Shown: in pieces, positions 46,766 to 57,078 of the stretch
How the letters are laid out: every line of letters begins with the position of its first letter
Numbering within the stretch: the stretch's first letter is position 1
Source of the DNA: Flavobacterium lindanitolerans
Lineage (GTDB): Bacteria > Bacteroidota > Bacteroidia > Flavobacteriales > Flavobacteriaceae
Reading direction: 5' to 3'
Assembly: GCF_002846575.1 (NCBI RefSeq)
Contig: NZ_PJND01000009.1
Span: 186,001-250,000, forward strand
Length of the DNA: 64,000 nt
Notes under the pieces: generated by a model
Databases searched by the model: none
Told to the model about the DNA's origin: nothing
The model's input: only the letters and a program-made list of their open reading frames with translations
Made by a program: the position numbers and the translations under genes

Positions 46766-48094
46766 TCAATTTTCATTTTTCCAGTTCAGCCTGTCCTGCT
46801 GACTGTACTGCCACGGAGCTCCATTGTTTTCGACATTGGTCATCATAGCATTTAATGACATTGGAGCCGCACTTTGTTCCATTACCAGATAACGTCGCAT
46901 ATCCATAATGATGGATAACGGGCTGATATTAACCGGACATTCTTCAACACAAGCATTACAGCTCGTACACGCCCAAAGTTCTTCCGGAGTAATATAATCG
47001 TTCAGTAATGTTTTATTGTCTGCCACAAAAACTCCTTTATTGGCATCGATATTCTTTCCAACTTCTTCCAATCTGTCACGCGTATCCATCATGATTTTTC
47101 TAGGTGACAGCTTTTTGCCCGTAATATTTGCCGGACAGGAAGAAGTACAACGACCACATTCCGTACAGGTATAGGCATTTAGGAGTTGCACCCAGTTTAA
47201 ATCCTGAACATCGCTTGCTCCAAATTTTGCAGGAGCTGCGTCAGCATCGCCTGCCGGAGCAGCAAACGGGTCTGCGTTCGGGTCCATCATCAATTTAACT
47301 TCCTTAGTTACCGATTCCAGATTGTCAAATTTCCCCAGCGGATTCAAATCTGCAAAATAAGTATTTGGGAAAGCCAAAAGAATATGAAGGTGCTTTGAAA
47401 AATAAAGGTAGTTCATGAAGATTAAGATACCTGCAATGTGCATCCACCAGAAAACTCTTTCCAAGATAAGAAGCGTTTCTGTGCTTATACTATTGAATAC
47501 AGGTGCTACAAACTGGCTGACAGGAAACGACCCTGCTTGAATAAAATGAGGTGCTCCTCTTTGTTGTAATGTAAAATCAGCGGCATTCATCAATAAGAAA
47601 AGAGCCATCAATACGATTTCAAAATAAAGGATATAATTGGCATCGCTTTTTGGCCAACCTTTCAAATCGTTATGGATAAATCGCTTAAGTTTGATAATGT
47701 TCCTTCTTACCAAAAAAGTAATTACGGCAACCAAAACTAAAATAGCCAGTATTTCAAAAGCCCCTATCAATACATTATAAGCGGTACCCATAAAAGCAAA
47801 AACTCTATGCGTTCCGAAAAGTCCATCAATAATAATTTCCAAAAGTTCTATATTGATGATAATGAACCCGACATAAACGATTATATGAAGTATTGCAGCT
47901 ATTGGACGTTTGACCATTTTGGACTGCCCTAAAGCCACCCTGGCCATATTGGCCCATCGTTCACCTTTATTATCTGAACGATCAACATCTTGCCCCAGCT
48001 TGATGTTACGGATAAGTTTTTTTACGTTTGATATGAAAAATCCAAAACCAACAGCCAGTAAAACCGCAAATAATATATTATCGATATAGCCCAT
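46766..48094 (-). CDS. Membrane Fe-S protein, two 4Fe-4S clusters
   Basis: 442 aa. About five membrane helices (residues 5-25, 65-90, 100-125, 150-170, 210-235) are followed by a cytosolic ferredoxin part with CTECGRCTSSCPA and CTSCNACVEECPV, enough for two [4Fe-4S] clusters. The helix region resembles the cytochrome-like membrane subunit of HdrDE/GlpC-type complexes, so it may exchange electrons with menaquinone. It lies 9 nt after the MlaD gene and should pair with the CCG protein at 45444. Confidence 0.85.
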   Translation of the reverse strand: MGYIDNILFAVLLAVGFGFFISNVKKLIRNIKLGQDVDRSDNKGERWANMARVALGQSKMVKRPIAAILHIIVYVGFIIINIELLEIIIDGLFGTHRVFAFMGTAYNVLIGAFEILAILVLVAVITFLVRRNIIKLKRFIHNDLKGWPKSDANYILYFEIVLMALFLLMNAADFTLQQRGAPHFIQAGSFPVSQFVAPVFNSISTETLLILERVFWWMHIAGILIFMNYLYFSKHLHILLAFPNTYFADLNPLGKFDNLESVTKEVKLMMDPNADPFAAPAGDADAAPAKFGASDVQDLNWVQLLNAYTCTECGRCTSSCPANITGKKLSPRKIMMDTRDRLEEVGKNIDANKGVFVADNKTLLNDYITPEELWACTSCNACVEECPVNISPLSIIMDMRRYLVMEQSAAPMSLNAMMTNVENNGAPWQYSQQDRLNWKNEN

Positions 48095-48103
48095 TCTGCT
48101 TTC

Positions 48104-49096
48104 TTAGTTTTTAATAGTATCTTTTACCTTTTTTATTTCTGTTTTAGGCTCAACATAAGGCGTTGCTTTTTTTCCGAAAACAGAGAAATGTACGTAACGC
48201 TTCGGGTTGTTTTTCAGGTCGGCAAGCAATTGTTTTAGCTCCAATGACGCACCTTCCAGATTGTTATACATTCCTTCATCTTTAAGCAGTTTTCCCAAAG
48301 AACCTTTTCCTGACTGTACATCATTAATGATGTTATCAACATTGGCCAGTGATTTCTCCAGTTTTTTCACAGCCTGTCCTAAATTAGCCTGGGCAATTGA
48401 ATCGGAAAGCTTAGAGAAATTTGTCGATGTATGATCCAGGTTTGTGAAAGTATTATCAATTTTTGACTTATTGTCTGCTATTAATGAATTGACTCCTTTG
48501 GCTGCCTGACTGAACTCTTTCATAGTTGCTGCTAATTCAGCAATAGATGCCTGTAGGTTTTGTTGTGTCTTTTTGTCAAAGATATTATTGATATTTACTA
48601 AGAGGCTATCAGCAGAAACTACTGTTTTTTCCACTTTTTCTTGCAAAGGCGAAAGCTTATCGCCTATTGAGGAAAGCATGCCCGGTTTTATATCTGTTAA
48701 AAGCATCTGTCCGTTCTCTGCTTCTACAGGATCTTTAAAGTTTGGAATAATAGCAATACTTTTTCCTCCAATAAAACTTGGCTCGTAGATTTTAGCAACG
48801 CTTGATTTGGAAATAGGAAAATCGGTTTTCACCTGAAGTTCTACCAATAATTTCCCATTTTCATTTAAGGTAATACTATTGACTTTACCCACGGCCAAAC
48901 CATTAATAGTTATGGGTGCAGATGGTGCCAATCCTTCTACTTCGTCATACACGGCATAGAATGTCTTGTAATCGTTAAAAAGGTCTCTCCCTTTTAAAAA
49001 ACTATATCCCCAAATAAATAATAATATTGAGGAAATTACTAAAATAGCGGTCTTGACTTCTCTTGATATTTTCAAAGCTCTGGTGTTTTTAAACAA
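48104..49096 (-). CDS. MlaD/MCE-domain protein
   Basis: 330 aa. One N-terminal membrane helix (about 14-34), then an MCE domain (about 40-115: TFYAVYDEVEGLAPSAPITINGLAVGKV), then a helical coiled region with many Ser/Asn residues (to about 290). It has the shape of periplasmic lipid-binding MlaD subunits, which form hexameric tunnels for phospholipid exchange. No MlaE/F genes are next to it. Confidence 0.85.
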   Translation of the reverse strand: MFKNTRALKISREVKTAILVISSILLFIWGYSFLKGRDLFNDYKTFYAVYDEVEGLAPSAPITINGLAVGKVNSITLNENGKLLVELQVKTDFPISKSSVAKIYEPSFIGGKSIAIIPNFKDPVEAENGQMLLTDIKPGMLSSIGDKLSPLQEKVEKTVVSADSLLVNINNIFDKKTQQNLQASIAELAATMKEFSQAAKGVNSLIADNKSKIDNTFTNLDHTSTNFSKLSDSIAQANLGQAVKKLEKSLANVDNIINDVQSGKGSLGKLLKDEGMYNNLEGASLELKQLLADLKNNPKRYVHFSVFGKKATPYVEPKTEIKKVKDTIKN

Positions 49097-49132
49097 ATTT
49101 AATTAAATAATTTCAAACGTTTCTCCAACAAG

Positions 49133-50326
49133 TTATTTTAATGCTTCCTGGATGCTTACTTTTTTGCCGTTTTTAAAGGCTATGAGGTAGGACGAGGTAA
49201 ATCCTCTTGATTTGGCTTCCTGTACCAGTTCTTTTGCTTTTTCATAATCACTGGTTTCGCCATACATATATTTATAAAGGTTTCCTTCAGAAATCATCGA
49301 AATATTTTCCAACCCTTTAAAATTGCTTGGAACCAAATCCAGTTTTGTACCACTTGCAGAAATCTGTACTTTAAACAATACACCTTTTGAATCTGTTTTA
49401 GTTTCAGCAACCGGAGTCTTTGCTTCGTTTTTTTTAGGTTCCGGAGCTTTGGTAACCGGAGTTTTGGCACTGTCTTTCTTTGCCGTAGATGCCATTTCTT
49501 TTGGTCTTTCTACTTTTAGCGCTTCTTTATCAATCTTGTTTTCTATAGAAGTTCCTCCGTAATATTCTTTCTTATAGCCCATAATTGCATCTGCTATGGC
49601 TTTTGCAATTTCATTTTGTCCTTCTTCAGAGTTAAGATATTGTCCTTCTGTTTTATTCGATAAAAATCCCATTTCAATCAAAATACTAGGCATTGAAGTT
49701 TTATGCAATACCATAAATGGGGCCTGTTTTACTCCTCTGCTCTTACGGCTTAGCTGTTGTGTAAAATTATCCTGAATTTTACTTGCCACAGCAATGCTCT
49801 GATCAAGATGCTCTTCCTGTATTAATGTAATACCTATTAGAGATTCCGGCGATTTAGGATCATAGCCGGCATATTTTACTTTATAATCTGCTTCCAGGGT
49901 GATTACCTCGTTTTCATTTTTAGCCACTTCAAGGTTTGATTTTACCTTTGTAAGACCCATAACGTAAGTCTCTGTTCCGAAAGCTTCAGAATTTGGATTG
50001 GAGTTACAGTGAATCGAAACAAATAAATCAGCATTTGCCCTATTAGCAATATTGGCACGTTCAACAAGTTCTATAAATACATCTGTACTTCTTGTATATA
50101 CAACATCAACACTAGGCTGTTTGTCAAGTAATCTTCCTACCTTTAAAGCAACAGCAAGTGCTATGTTCTTTTCAACAAAACCATTCTTTACAGCTCCAAA
50201 ATCTTTCGCACCATGTCCGGCATCAAGAACTACTTTAAATTTATCACCTGATTGACCAAAAGCAGCAAAAGATACAATACAGGTTAATACAGCGAGTGAA
50301 CGTTTGAATTTATTACAGATGTACAT
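49133..50326 (-). CDS. N-acetylmuramoyl-L-alanine amidase (amidase_3)
   Basis: 397 aa with a signal peptide (ending AAFGQ). The catalytic domain (about 30-255) has LDAGHGAKDFGA (zinc His), KNIALAVALKVG, VSIHCNSN (zinc His) and ILIEMGFLSN (catalytic Glu). A Lys/Ala/Pro-rich linker leads to a C-terminal SPOR-like domain (about 318-397; FKVQISASGTKLDL, KYMYGETSDYEKAKE). It cleaves the amide between MurNAc and the peptide at septa. It is the first gene of the nine-gene run and divergent from lptD. Confidence 0.9.
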   Translation of the reverse strand: MYICNKFKRSLAVLTCIVSFAAFGQSGDKFKVVLDAGHGAKDFGAVKNGFVEKNIALAVALKVGRLLDKQPSVDVVYTRSTDVFIELVERANIANRANADLFVSIHCNSNPNSEAFGTETYVMGLTKVKSNLEVAKNENEVITLEADYKVKYAGYDPKSPESLIGITLIQEEHLDQSIAVASKIQDNFTQQLSRKSRGVKQAPFMVLHKTSMPSILIEMGFLSNKTEGQYLNSEEGQNEIAKAIADAIMGYKKEYYGGTSIENKIDKEALKVERPKEMASTAKKDSAKTPVTKAPEPKKNEAKTPVAETKTDSKGVLFKVQISASGTKLDLVPSNFKGLENISMISEGNLYKYMYGETSDYEKAKELVQEAKSRGFTSSYLIAFKNGKKVSIQEALK

Positions 50327-50382
50327 ATGTTGCTAAAGTTAATTTTAATAAAAATGCTATGGCTATAATTTTGATATTTCTT

Positions 50383-50390
50383 TATTTTTG
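50383..50390 (+). promoter_or_regulatory. Candidate -7 box of lptD
   Basis: TATTTTTG matches TAnnTTTG, 19 nt before the TTG at 50410. This supports translation starting at that TTG, since an upstream in-frame stop lies at 50392-50394. Confidence 0.45.
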
Positions 50391-50409
50391 ATGAAAAATA
50401 TATGTAAGT

Positions 50410-53154
50410 TTGGCACGTCAAAAATTAAGCCATATTTTTACAAAAATAGTATTTAAACCTTTGCGCACAAACTTATTTCATATCGTTTTATCAGCAATTT
50501 TCCTAACATTAGGAACTGCAGAAACTTATTCTCAGGAAGGAAAAAACAAATCTACCTCAATAGCTGCTGAAAAACAGCCAAATACAAAAAAAGATTCCGT
50601 CTCAGTCAGCTTGTCAGATATTACTAAATCTGCTGATACTACTGCGCAAGATACTATCAAGCCCAAGAAAACTTTCCTGGAAAGCAGAGTAAAGCGTAAG
50701 GCTGTTGACTATGAAAAAATGGATCAAAAGAAAAAACAGCTTACCCTTTATAACAAAGCGGAACTGTATTATCAGGATTTTGAGCTTAAGGCAGGAATAA
50801 TCGTTATGGATTATGAAAAGAACGAAGTCTATGCCGGAAGGATTAAAGATTCAGCAGGAAATTACACGCAAAGACCTGTTTTTAAACAGGGTACGAATGT
50901 TATTGAACCCGATTCCATCCGTTTCAACACCATTACAAAAAAAGCGCTGGTATGGAACTCCAGATCGGCTCAGGGTGATTTGAATATTAAAGGAGAGGTT
51001 ACAAAAAAAGAAAACGATTCTGTTTATTTCATCAAAAATGCCAGGATAACTACCTCTAAAAATATTGACGATCCGGAATACTACTTTTTAGCCCGAAAAC
51101 TAAAATTGGTACCCGGCAAAAAGGTTGTAGTTGGACTTACAAATATGGTTATTGCCGATGTCCCAACTCCTTTGGGAATTCCTTTTGCCTTTTTTCCTAT
51201 GTCTAACAAAGGAACATCCGGTTTGATACTTCCCTCTCCCAACAATACAAACAGGCAGGGTTTTGCATTGCAGAACGGAGGTCTCTATCTTGCCCTTTCT
51301 GATAATTATGACCTGGCCGTACTTGGTGATTACTATACTAACGGAAGTTATGCCATGCGTTTTGAATCGAGTTATGCAAAGCGATACAAATTCCGGGGTA
51401 ACGTAAACGTTCGTTTTGAAAACCAAATCCAAAGTGAGAGAGGTTTTCCAGACTATACCAAGGCTACGCAGTACAATATTCAGTGGACACATTCACAAGA
51501 TGCAAAGTCTAATCCGAATTCCCGATTTTCTGCCTCTGTAAACCTTGGAAGTAGTAAATATTACCAACAATCGATGAACCAGGCTAACGTAGGTTCTGCA
51601 TTAAATAATACGCTAAGTTCCTCTGTTTCTTACTCCAGAACTTTTAATTCGGTTCCGCAGGTGAATATGTCTGTTACGGCTACACATTCCCAAAATACTC
51701 AGACGGAAACTATCAACATGACCCTTCCAACATTTCAGGGAAGTGTGGACAGGATATTTCCTTTTGCTTCTGAAAATGAAAACAAAAGAGGCCTTATCAA
51801 AAACCTGAACATTCAGTACAACCTGAATGCCCAAAATCAGATTACAACTAAAGATTCGTTGTTTTTCAAACCTCAAATGTTCAGGGATGCACGTGTTGGT
51901 TTCCAACATACAATTCCGGTTAACACCAACTTCAAGGTATTTAAGCATTTCAGCGTATCTGCCGGAGGAACCTATAATGAGGTCTGGTATATGAAAACCA
52001 TTGAAAAACGATTCAATCCGGTATCACAAAAGGTAGAAAATTTTGATGTTCGCGGTTTTGATGCATTCAGAACCTATAATTTCTCTTCCAGTATTGGTAC
52101 GACAATTTATGGTACGTTTAATTTAGGTGAAAACAAAAAGATTCAGGCCATCCGTCACGTCATGAGACCTTCGGTTTCTTACAGCTATACACCAAGTTTT
52201 GCTAAATATTACGATACTTATGACCCGGACGGAACCGGAACTATGCTAAAAGAATACAGCCGGTTTGAAGGAGGAATTTACGGTGCTCCCGGCAAAAATA
52301 TTTCGAACAACATCGGATTCAGTTTAAGCAACACTTTTGAAGCAAAGGTGACCGATAAGGACAGTACCAAAACTGAACCTAAAAAGATTATGTTGCTGAA
52401 CAACCTGAACTTCTCGACTTCCTATGATATGACAGCCGATTCCCTTAAATTGGCTCCATTGCGTGTGAGTGGAGGTACGGCATTGTTCAAGGAAAAAATG
52501 AACATTAACTTTGCAGCTACCCTTGACCCTTATGCATTGGATAATGCCAACCGAAGAATCGACAGGTTCAATATTGACAACGGAGGAAGTTTATTTCGAC
52601 TGTCAAGTGCCAATATTACCATCAATTATTCTTTCTCGAGTACGGATGGTACAAATGAAAATGACAGGTCTGACCCTTTGAAAAACCAGGGATTAAGAAA
52701 CGGAGGACGTGAGGATGACTTGTTTGGAACCGCAAGAGACCTGGGCGACAACAGACAGAGCCAATTTAATGATGAAGATACCGAAAAGGCAGAAAAAAAG
52801 ACACGATTTTATCATGCTTTACTTCCCTGGAACATGACTCTGGCCTATTCCCTGACGTATAACAATTCCAGCCGACAGAATGAAATAACAAACAATTCTG
52901 TGATGATTTCCGGAAATGTTGACCTGACACCCCGATGGAAAGTGGGAATATCAACCGGTTATGATTTTGTACAGAAAGGCGTTACCTTTACCCAACTTCG
53001 TTTTGAAAGAGATTTATTAAGCTGGAGGATGGATTTTAACTGGATTCCAATTGGAGATTATACTTCATGGGGATTCTTCATCGGAATCAAATCGTCCGTG
53101 TTGAGCGACATCAAGTGGGATAAGAGAAGACAACCAGACAGAAGACTACGTTAA
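50410..53154 (+). CDS. lptD: LptD-like outer-membrane LPS assembly protein
   Basis: 914 aa. It appears to start at TTG 50410: the frame is closed by TGA at 50392 and no ATG lies between. A signal-like hydrophobic segment lies at about 18-40 (FHIVLSAIFLTLGTAETYSQ). Residues about 100-240 form an OstA/LptA-like jellyroll (YYQDFELKAGIIVMDYEKNE, YFLARKLKLVPGKKVVVG). The rest is a large barrel rich in FNSV, SVSYSRTF and YNLNAQN strands. Bacteroidota LptD inserts lipopolysaccharide in the outer leaflet. It is divergent from the amidase and followed 12 nt later by ridA. Confidence 0.85.
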   Translation: MARQKLSHIFTKIVFKPLRTNLFHIVLSAIFLTLGTAETYSQEGKNKSTSIAAEKQPNTKKDSVSVSLSDITKSADTTAQDTIKPKKTFLESRVKRKAVDYEKMDQKKKQLTLYNKAELYYQDFELKAGIIVMDYEKNEVYAGRIKDSAGNYTQRPVFKQGTNVIEPDSIRFNTITKKALVWNSRSAQGDLNIKGEVTKKENDSVYFIKNARITTSKNIDDPEYYFLARKLKLVPGKKVVVGLTNMVIADVPTPLGIPFAFFPMSNKGTSGLILPSPNNTNRQGFALQNGGLYLALSDNYDLAVLGDYYTNGSYAMRFESSYAKRYKFRGNVNVRFENQIQSERGFPDYTKATQYNIQWTHSQDAKSNPNSRFSASVNLGSSKYYQQSMNQANVGSALNNTLSSSVSYSRTFNSVPQVNMSVTATHSQNTQTETINMTLPTFQGSVDRIFPFASENENKRGLIKNLNIQYNLNAQNQITTKDSLFFKPQMFRDARVGFQHTIPVNTNFKVFKHFSVSAGGTYNEVWYMKTIEKRFNPVSQKVENFDVRGFDAFRTYNFSSSIGTTIYGTFNLGENKKIQAIRHVMRPSVSYSYTPSFAKYYDTYDPDGTGTMLKEYSRFEGGIYGAPGKNISNNIGFSLSNTFEAKVTDKDSTKTEPKKIMLLNNLNFSTSYDMTADSLKLAPLRVSGGTALFKEKMNINFAATLDPYALDNANRRIDRFNIDNGGSLFRLSSANITINYSFSSTDGTNENDRSDPLKNQGLRNGGREDDLFGTARDLGDNRQSQFNDEDTEKAEKKTRFYHALLPWNMTLAYSLTYNNSSRQNEITNNSVMISGNVDLTPRWKVGISTGYDFVQKGVTFTQLRFERDLLSWRMDFNWIPIGDYTSWGFFIGIKSSVLSDIKWDKRRQPDRRLR

Positions 53155-53166
53155 TTAAAATAATTT

Positions 53167-53547
53167 ATGAAAAAAATAATTTTTACCGAAAAAGCTCCTG
53201 CTCCAATAGGGCCATACAATCAGGCTGTAGCATTTGGCAATACACTTTTTACCTCAGGACAGATTGCTATCAATCCACAAACAGGTGAATTGGTTTTAGA
53301 GGATATTGAAACTGAAACCAGGCAAGTAATGGAAAACATGAAAGCTGTTCTGGAGGAAGCAGGAATGACTTTTGAAAACGTAATAAAAACGTCCATTTTC
53401 ATTATGGACATGAATAATTTTGCAAAAATCAATGGTGTTTACGGAAGTTATTTTGATGAAAAAACAGCTCCTGCAAGAGAAACCGTTCAGGTTGCAGGAC
53501 TGCCAAAAGGCGTGAATGTTGAAATTTCAATGATTGCTATGAAATAA
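53167..53547 (+). CDS. RidA family enamine/imine deaminase
   Basis: 126 aa, full length. KAPAPIGPYNQAV, TSGQIAINPQTGELV, KTSIFIMDMNNFAKIN and PARETVQVAGLPKGVNVEI hold the family's Arg105-type ligand and trimer contacts. It hydrolyses reactive 2-aminoacrylate. It probably shares the lptD transcript and ends at the terminator near 53598. Confidence 0.92.
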   Translation: MKKIIFTEKAPAPIGPYNQAVAFGNTLFTSGQIAINPQTGELVLEDIETETRQVMENMKAVLEEAGMTFENVIKTSIFIMDMNNFAKINGVYGSYFDEKTAPARETVQVAGLPKGVNVEISMIAMK

Positions 53548-53597
53548 TTTTTGCTATAGATTAAGTAGCTAATAGATTACTTCTATTTTTATAATAC

Positions 53598-53630
53598 AAA
53601 AAAGCCGACTTCAAATAAGTCGGCTTTTTT
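53598..53630. terminator. Bidirectional terminator
   Basis: Stem AAAAAAGCCGACTT / AAGTCGGCTTTTTT with a CAAAT loop, between the convergent ridA (+) and kinase (-) genes. Confidence 0.9.
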
Positions 53631-53640
53631 GTTATTACGA

Positions 53641-54489
53641 TTAGTTAATCTTGTGGTATTCTATCAGTCCGTCGATTGGCCTTCTTAAAACATTGCCCAG
53701 CCTAAGACCATTTTTATCAAGTACTTGTTTTAGTTCGTCTTTCAGGTAAAAAGCGATTGAACCTACAAAATGAACCGGTACCTCACGGCAATCTTCAAAT
53801 TGGGTAATATAATTGTCTACAAAAACCTGCATTGCCTCGAATACCAGCTTCTGTATGAACTCATCATCCTTATGCTGAATAAGAAATTTAGCAAACGTTG
53901 CCAAATAAGCATTTGGATTGGCCTGTTTGTATAAATGGTTTTTGATTACATCCGGGTCCAAGTCATATTCTTTTTCGAAAAGAGAAGCCAGGTGTTTCGG
54001 CATTTTGCCAAAATAATAGGCTCGTATCAAATCCCTTCCAAAACGATTACCACTGCAATCATCCATAGCAATATAACCCAGCGACTGTATTTTTTGGTGA
54101 AGCTCTTCCCCGTCAAAATAACTGCAATTGGAACCCGTTCCCAAAATAGATATGATTGCTTTTTCATTAGTTGGATTGGTAGCATAGGCTGCCGCATAGG
54201 TATCTTCTTTAACTGATACTTCCGCATGAGGAAAAAATTCCCTGAACGTTTCTGCAAGCGAATTTTTCATACGGTCTGTGCCACATCCGGCTCCATAGAA
54301 AAAAAGATGGGTTACGTCCTTTCTGTTATGATAGATATCGAAACGGTCTTCCAGACGTTCAATAACTTCTTTTTTATCCAAAACTTCAGGATTTAACCCT
54401 AAAGATTGTGTGGTGAACAACTTATTGCCATTATCATCCAAAGCAATCCAGTCTGCTTTTGTTGACCCACTGTCTACTAATAATTTCAT
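53641..54489 (-). CDS. BadF/BadG-family ATPase, probable N-acetylglucosamine kinase
   Basis: 282 aa. ASKHA-fold motifs: LLVDSGSTKADWIA (phosphate 1), FFYGAGCGTDR, SILGTGSNCSYFDG, and DDCSGNRFGRDLI. This subtype, common in Bacteroidota, is annotated as N-acetylglucosamine kinase and would phosphorylate amino sugar from wall recycling. Substrate specificity is inferred from family resemblance. It is next to gap and pfkA on the same strand but separated by the terminator at 54656. Confidence 0.8.
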   Translation of the reverse strand: MKLLVDSGSTKADWIALDDNGNKLFTTQSLGLNPEVLDKKEVIERLEDRFDIYHNRKDVTHLFFYGAGCGTDRMKNSLAETFREFFPHAEVSVKEDTYAAAYATNPTNEKAIISILGTGSNCSYFDGEELHQKIQSLGYIAMDDCSGNRFGRDLIRAYYFGKMPKHLASLFEKEYDLDPDVIKNHLYKQANPNAYLATFAKFLIQHKDDEFIQKLVFEAMQVFVDNYITQFEDCREVPVHFVGSIAFYLKDELKQVLDKNGLRLGNVLRRPIDGLIEYHKIN

Positions 54490-54655
54490 TTATGGTTTGT
54501 TAGTTTGTTTAATATTTGCAGAAGCCTGAAAACAGCTTCCTATTATCTTACCTAATTTTATAAATTCTTACACCAAAATCCGGACTGAAAGATTTAAAAA
54601 AACTAAAGTAAGGAAAAAATGGTTGGGGAATAGTAGCCCCCCGTTTTGAAAATAA

Positions 54656-54692
54656 AAAAGTCCCGCCAATAGCAAAAATGACGGGACCTTTT
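54656..54692 (-). terminator. Terminator of the gap transcript
   Basis: GTCCCG pairs with CGGGAC across an 18-nt loop region, flanked by A and T runs, immediately after the gap stop at 54702. Confidence 0.65.
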
Positions 54693-54701
54693 AATTATTA
54701 A

Positions 54702-55724
<1,023 letters not shown>

Positions 55725-55799
55725 TCAAGCGGCACGCTTTCAGCCAATTTATATATTTGTTTATTTTACTGTTTTTGATGGGAATTTGCGACCAAATAA

Positions 55800-56786
55800 T
55801 TAAGTCGTCATAATGTCTGATACTCTCAACAATTCCCTGTCGATTTGTGAATGCCCTTTGATAGCCTGTTCTAAAGGAGTCAATTCAATCTTGTCATTCA
55901 AAAGTCCAACCATATAGTTGCTTTTTCCATCAAGAATCGATTCAACGGCTTTTACACCTAAACGGCTTGCCAGAACGCGGTCAAAACAGGAAGGCGCACC
56001 ACCTCGCTGCATGTGTCCTAAAACAGATACGCGAACATCATATTCAGGCATGTTTTCTTCAACATAGTCTTTAAGTTCGAAAACATTTTTGCCTATTTTG
56101 TCACCTTCTGCAATAACTACAATACTGGAAGATTTTCCTGACAGTTTGCTTTTACGCAACGATTCCAATAGGCGGTCCAGTCCAAGATCTTCCTCCGGAA
56201 TTAATATTTCTTCAGCTCCGGCACCAATACCTGCATTCAAGGCAATATGTCCTGCATCACGCCCCATCACCTCTACAAAGAAAAGTCGGTTGTGGGAACT
56301 CGCTGTATCTCTGATTTTATCGATGGCTTCTACTACAGTATTCAAAGCCGTGTCATATCCTAATGTATGGGTTGTTCCGAAAATATCATTGTCTATAGTT
56401 CCCGGAATTCCGATTATTGGAAAACCATATTCTTTATTGAAAACAAGTCCTCCTGTAAAGCTTCCGTCGCCACCAATGACAACCAAAGCCTCTACTCCTG
56501 CAGCCGACAAATTGCTGTGGGCTTTCTTTCTGCCTTCTTCCGTCATGAATTCTTTAGAACGGGCAGACTTTAAAATTGTTCCTCCTTTATTAATGATATT
56601 GTTTACGCTTCGAGGTCCCATTTCTTTAAAATCGCCTTCTATCATACCTTGATATCCTCTGTAGATTCCGATACATTCAATGTTATGATAAGCGCAGGTT
56701 CTAACGACCGAACGGATAGCGGCATTCATTCCCGGAGAATCACCTCCAGATGTCAATACGCCGATTTTTTTTATTGTTTTTGACAT
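55800..56786 (-). CDS. pfkA: ATP-dependent 6-phosphofructokinase
   Basis: 328 aa, the bacterial length. GGDSPGMNAAIRSVV, VIGGDGSFTGG, GIPGTIDNDIFGT, VEVMGRDAGHIAL and LGHMQRGG with PS are the nucleotide and fructose-6-phosphate binding loops; the catalytic Asp is in TIDND. It performs the committing step of glycolysis and is paired with gap. Confidence 0.95.
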   Translation of the reverse strand: MSKTIKKIGVLTSGGDSPGMNAAIRSVVRTCAYHNIECIGIYRGYQGMIEGDFKEMGPRSVNNIINKGGTILKSARSKEFMTEEGRKKAHSNLSAAGVEALVVIGGDGSFTGGLVFNKEYGFPIIGIPGTIDNDIFGTTHTLGYDTALNTVVEAIDKIRDTASSHNRLFFVEVMGRDAGHIALNAGIGAGAEEILIPEEDLGLDRLLESLRKSKLSGKSSSIVVIAEGDKIGKNVFELKDYVEENMPEYDVRVSVLGHMQRGGAPSCFDRVLASRLGVKAVESILDGKSNYMVGLLNDKIELTPLEQAIKGHSQIDRELLRVSDIMTT

Positions 56787-57078
56787 TTATTTGCTGTTAA
56801 TACTGTAAAATTAGCAAACAAATATTACTTTAAGAATAGGGTTTTTAATAATTTAGGAAACAATTAGAATTTCAATCGATTTCGTTGATAAGTTTTTATT
56901 TTCGTTGCTGTAAAGTTGGTAATTTTTGTAAATTATAGGGTAAAAATCGCCAAGTTGATAAAGATTAATCCATTACAGGGACTTATTTCTATAAACTTAT
57001 TTGCGGCTCTGCGCCTTTGCGAGCAATTATTTTCACGCAAAGACGCAGAACCGCAAAGTTCATAAACAGTATTTAGTG
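56787..57078. other. Intergenic region between pfkA and tamB
   Basis: About 290 nt with no ORF of note. The right-hand third holds the second REP-like element (57000-57058). The rest is A+T rich. Confidence 0.55.
57000..57058 (-). repeat. REP-like imperfect inverted repeat, copy 2
   Basis: The reverse complement of this segment matches the element at 14766-14824 with few changes; it shares the arms CTTTGCGG...GCGTCTTTGCG and the loop words AATAATTGCTCGC. It lies just beyond the tamB 3' end. Confidence 0.75.

Noticed and set aside
54490..54701. tRNA or small RNA gene in the kinase-gap spacer
   Set aside because: No cloverleaf, T-loop or conserved stem was found; only the gap terminator is visible.
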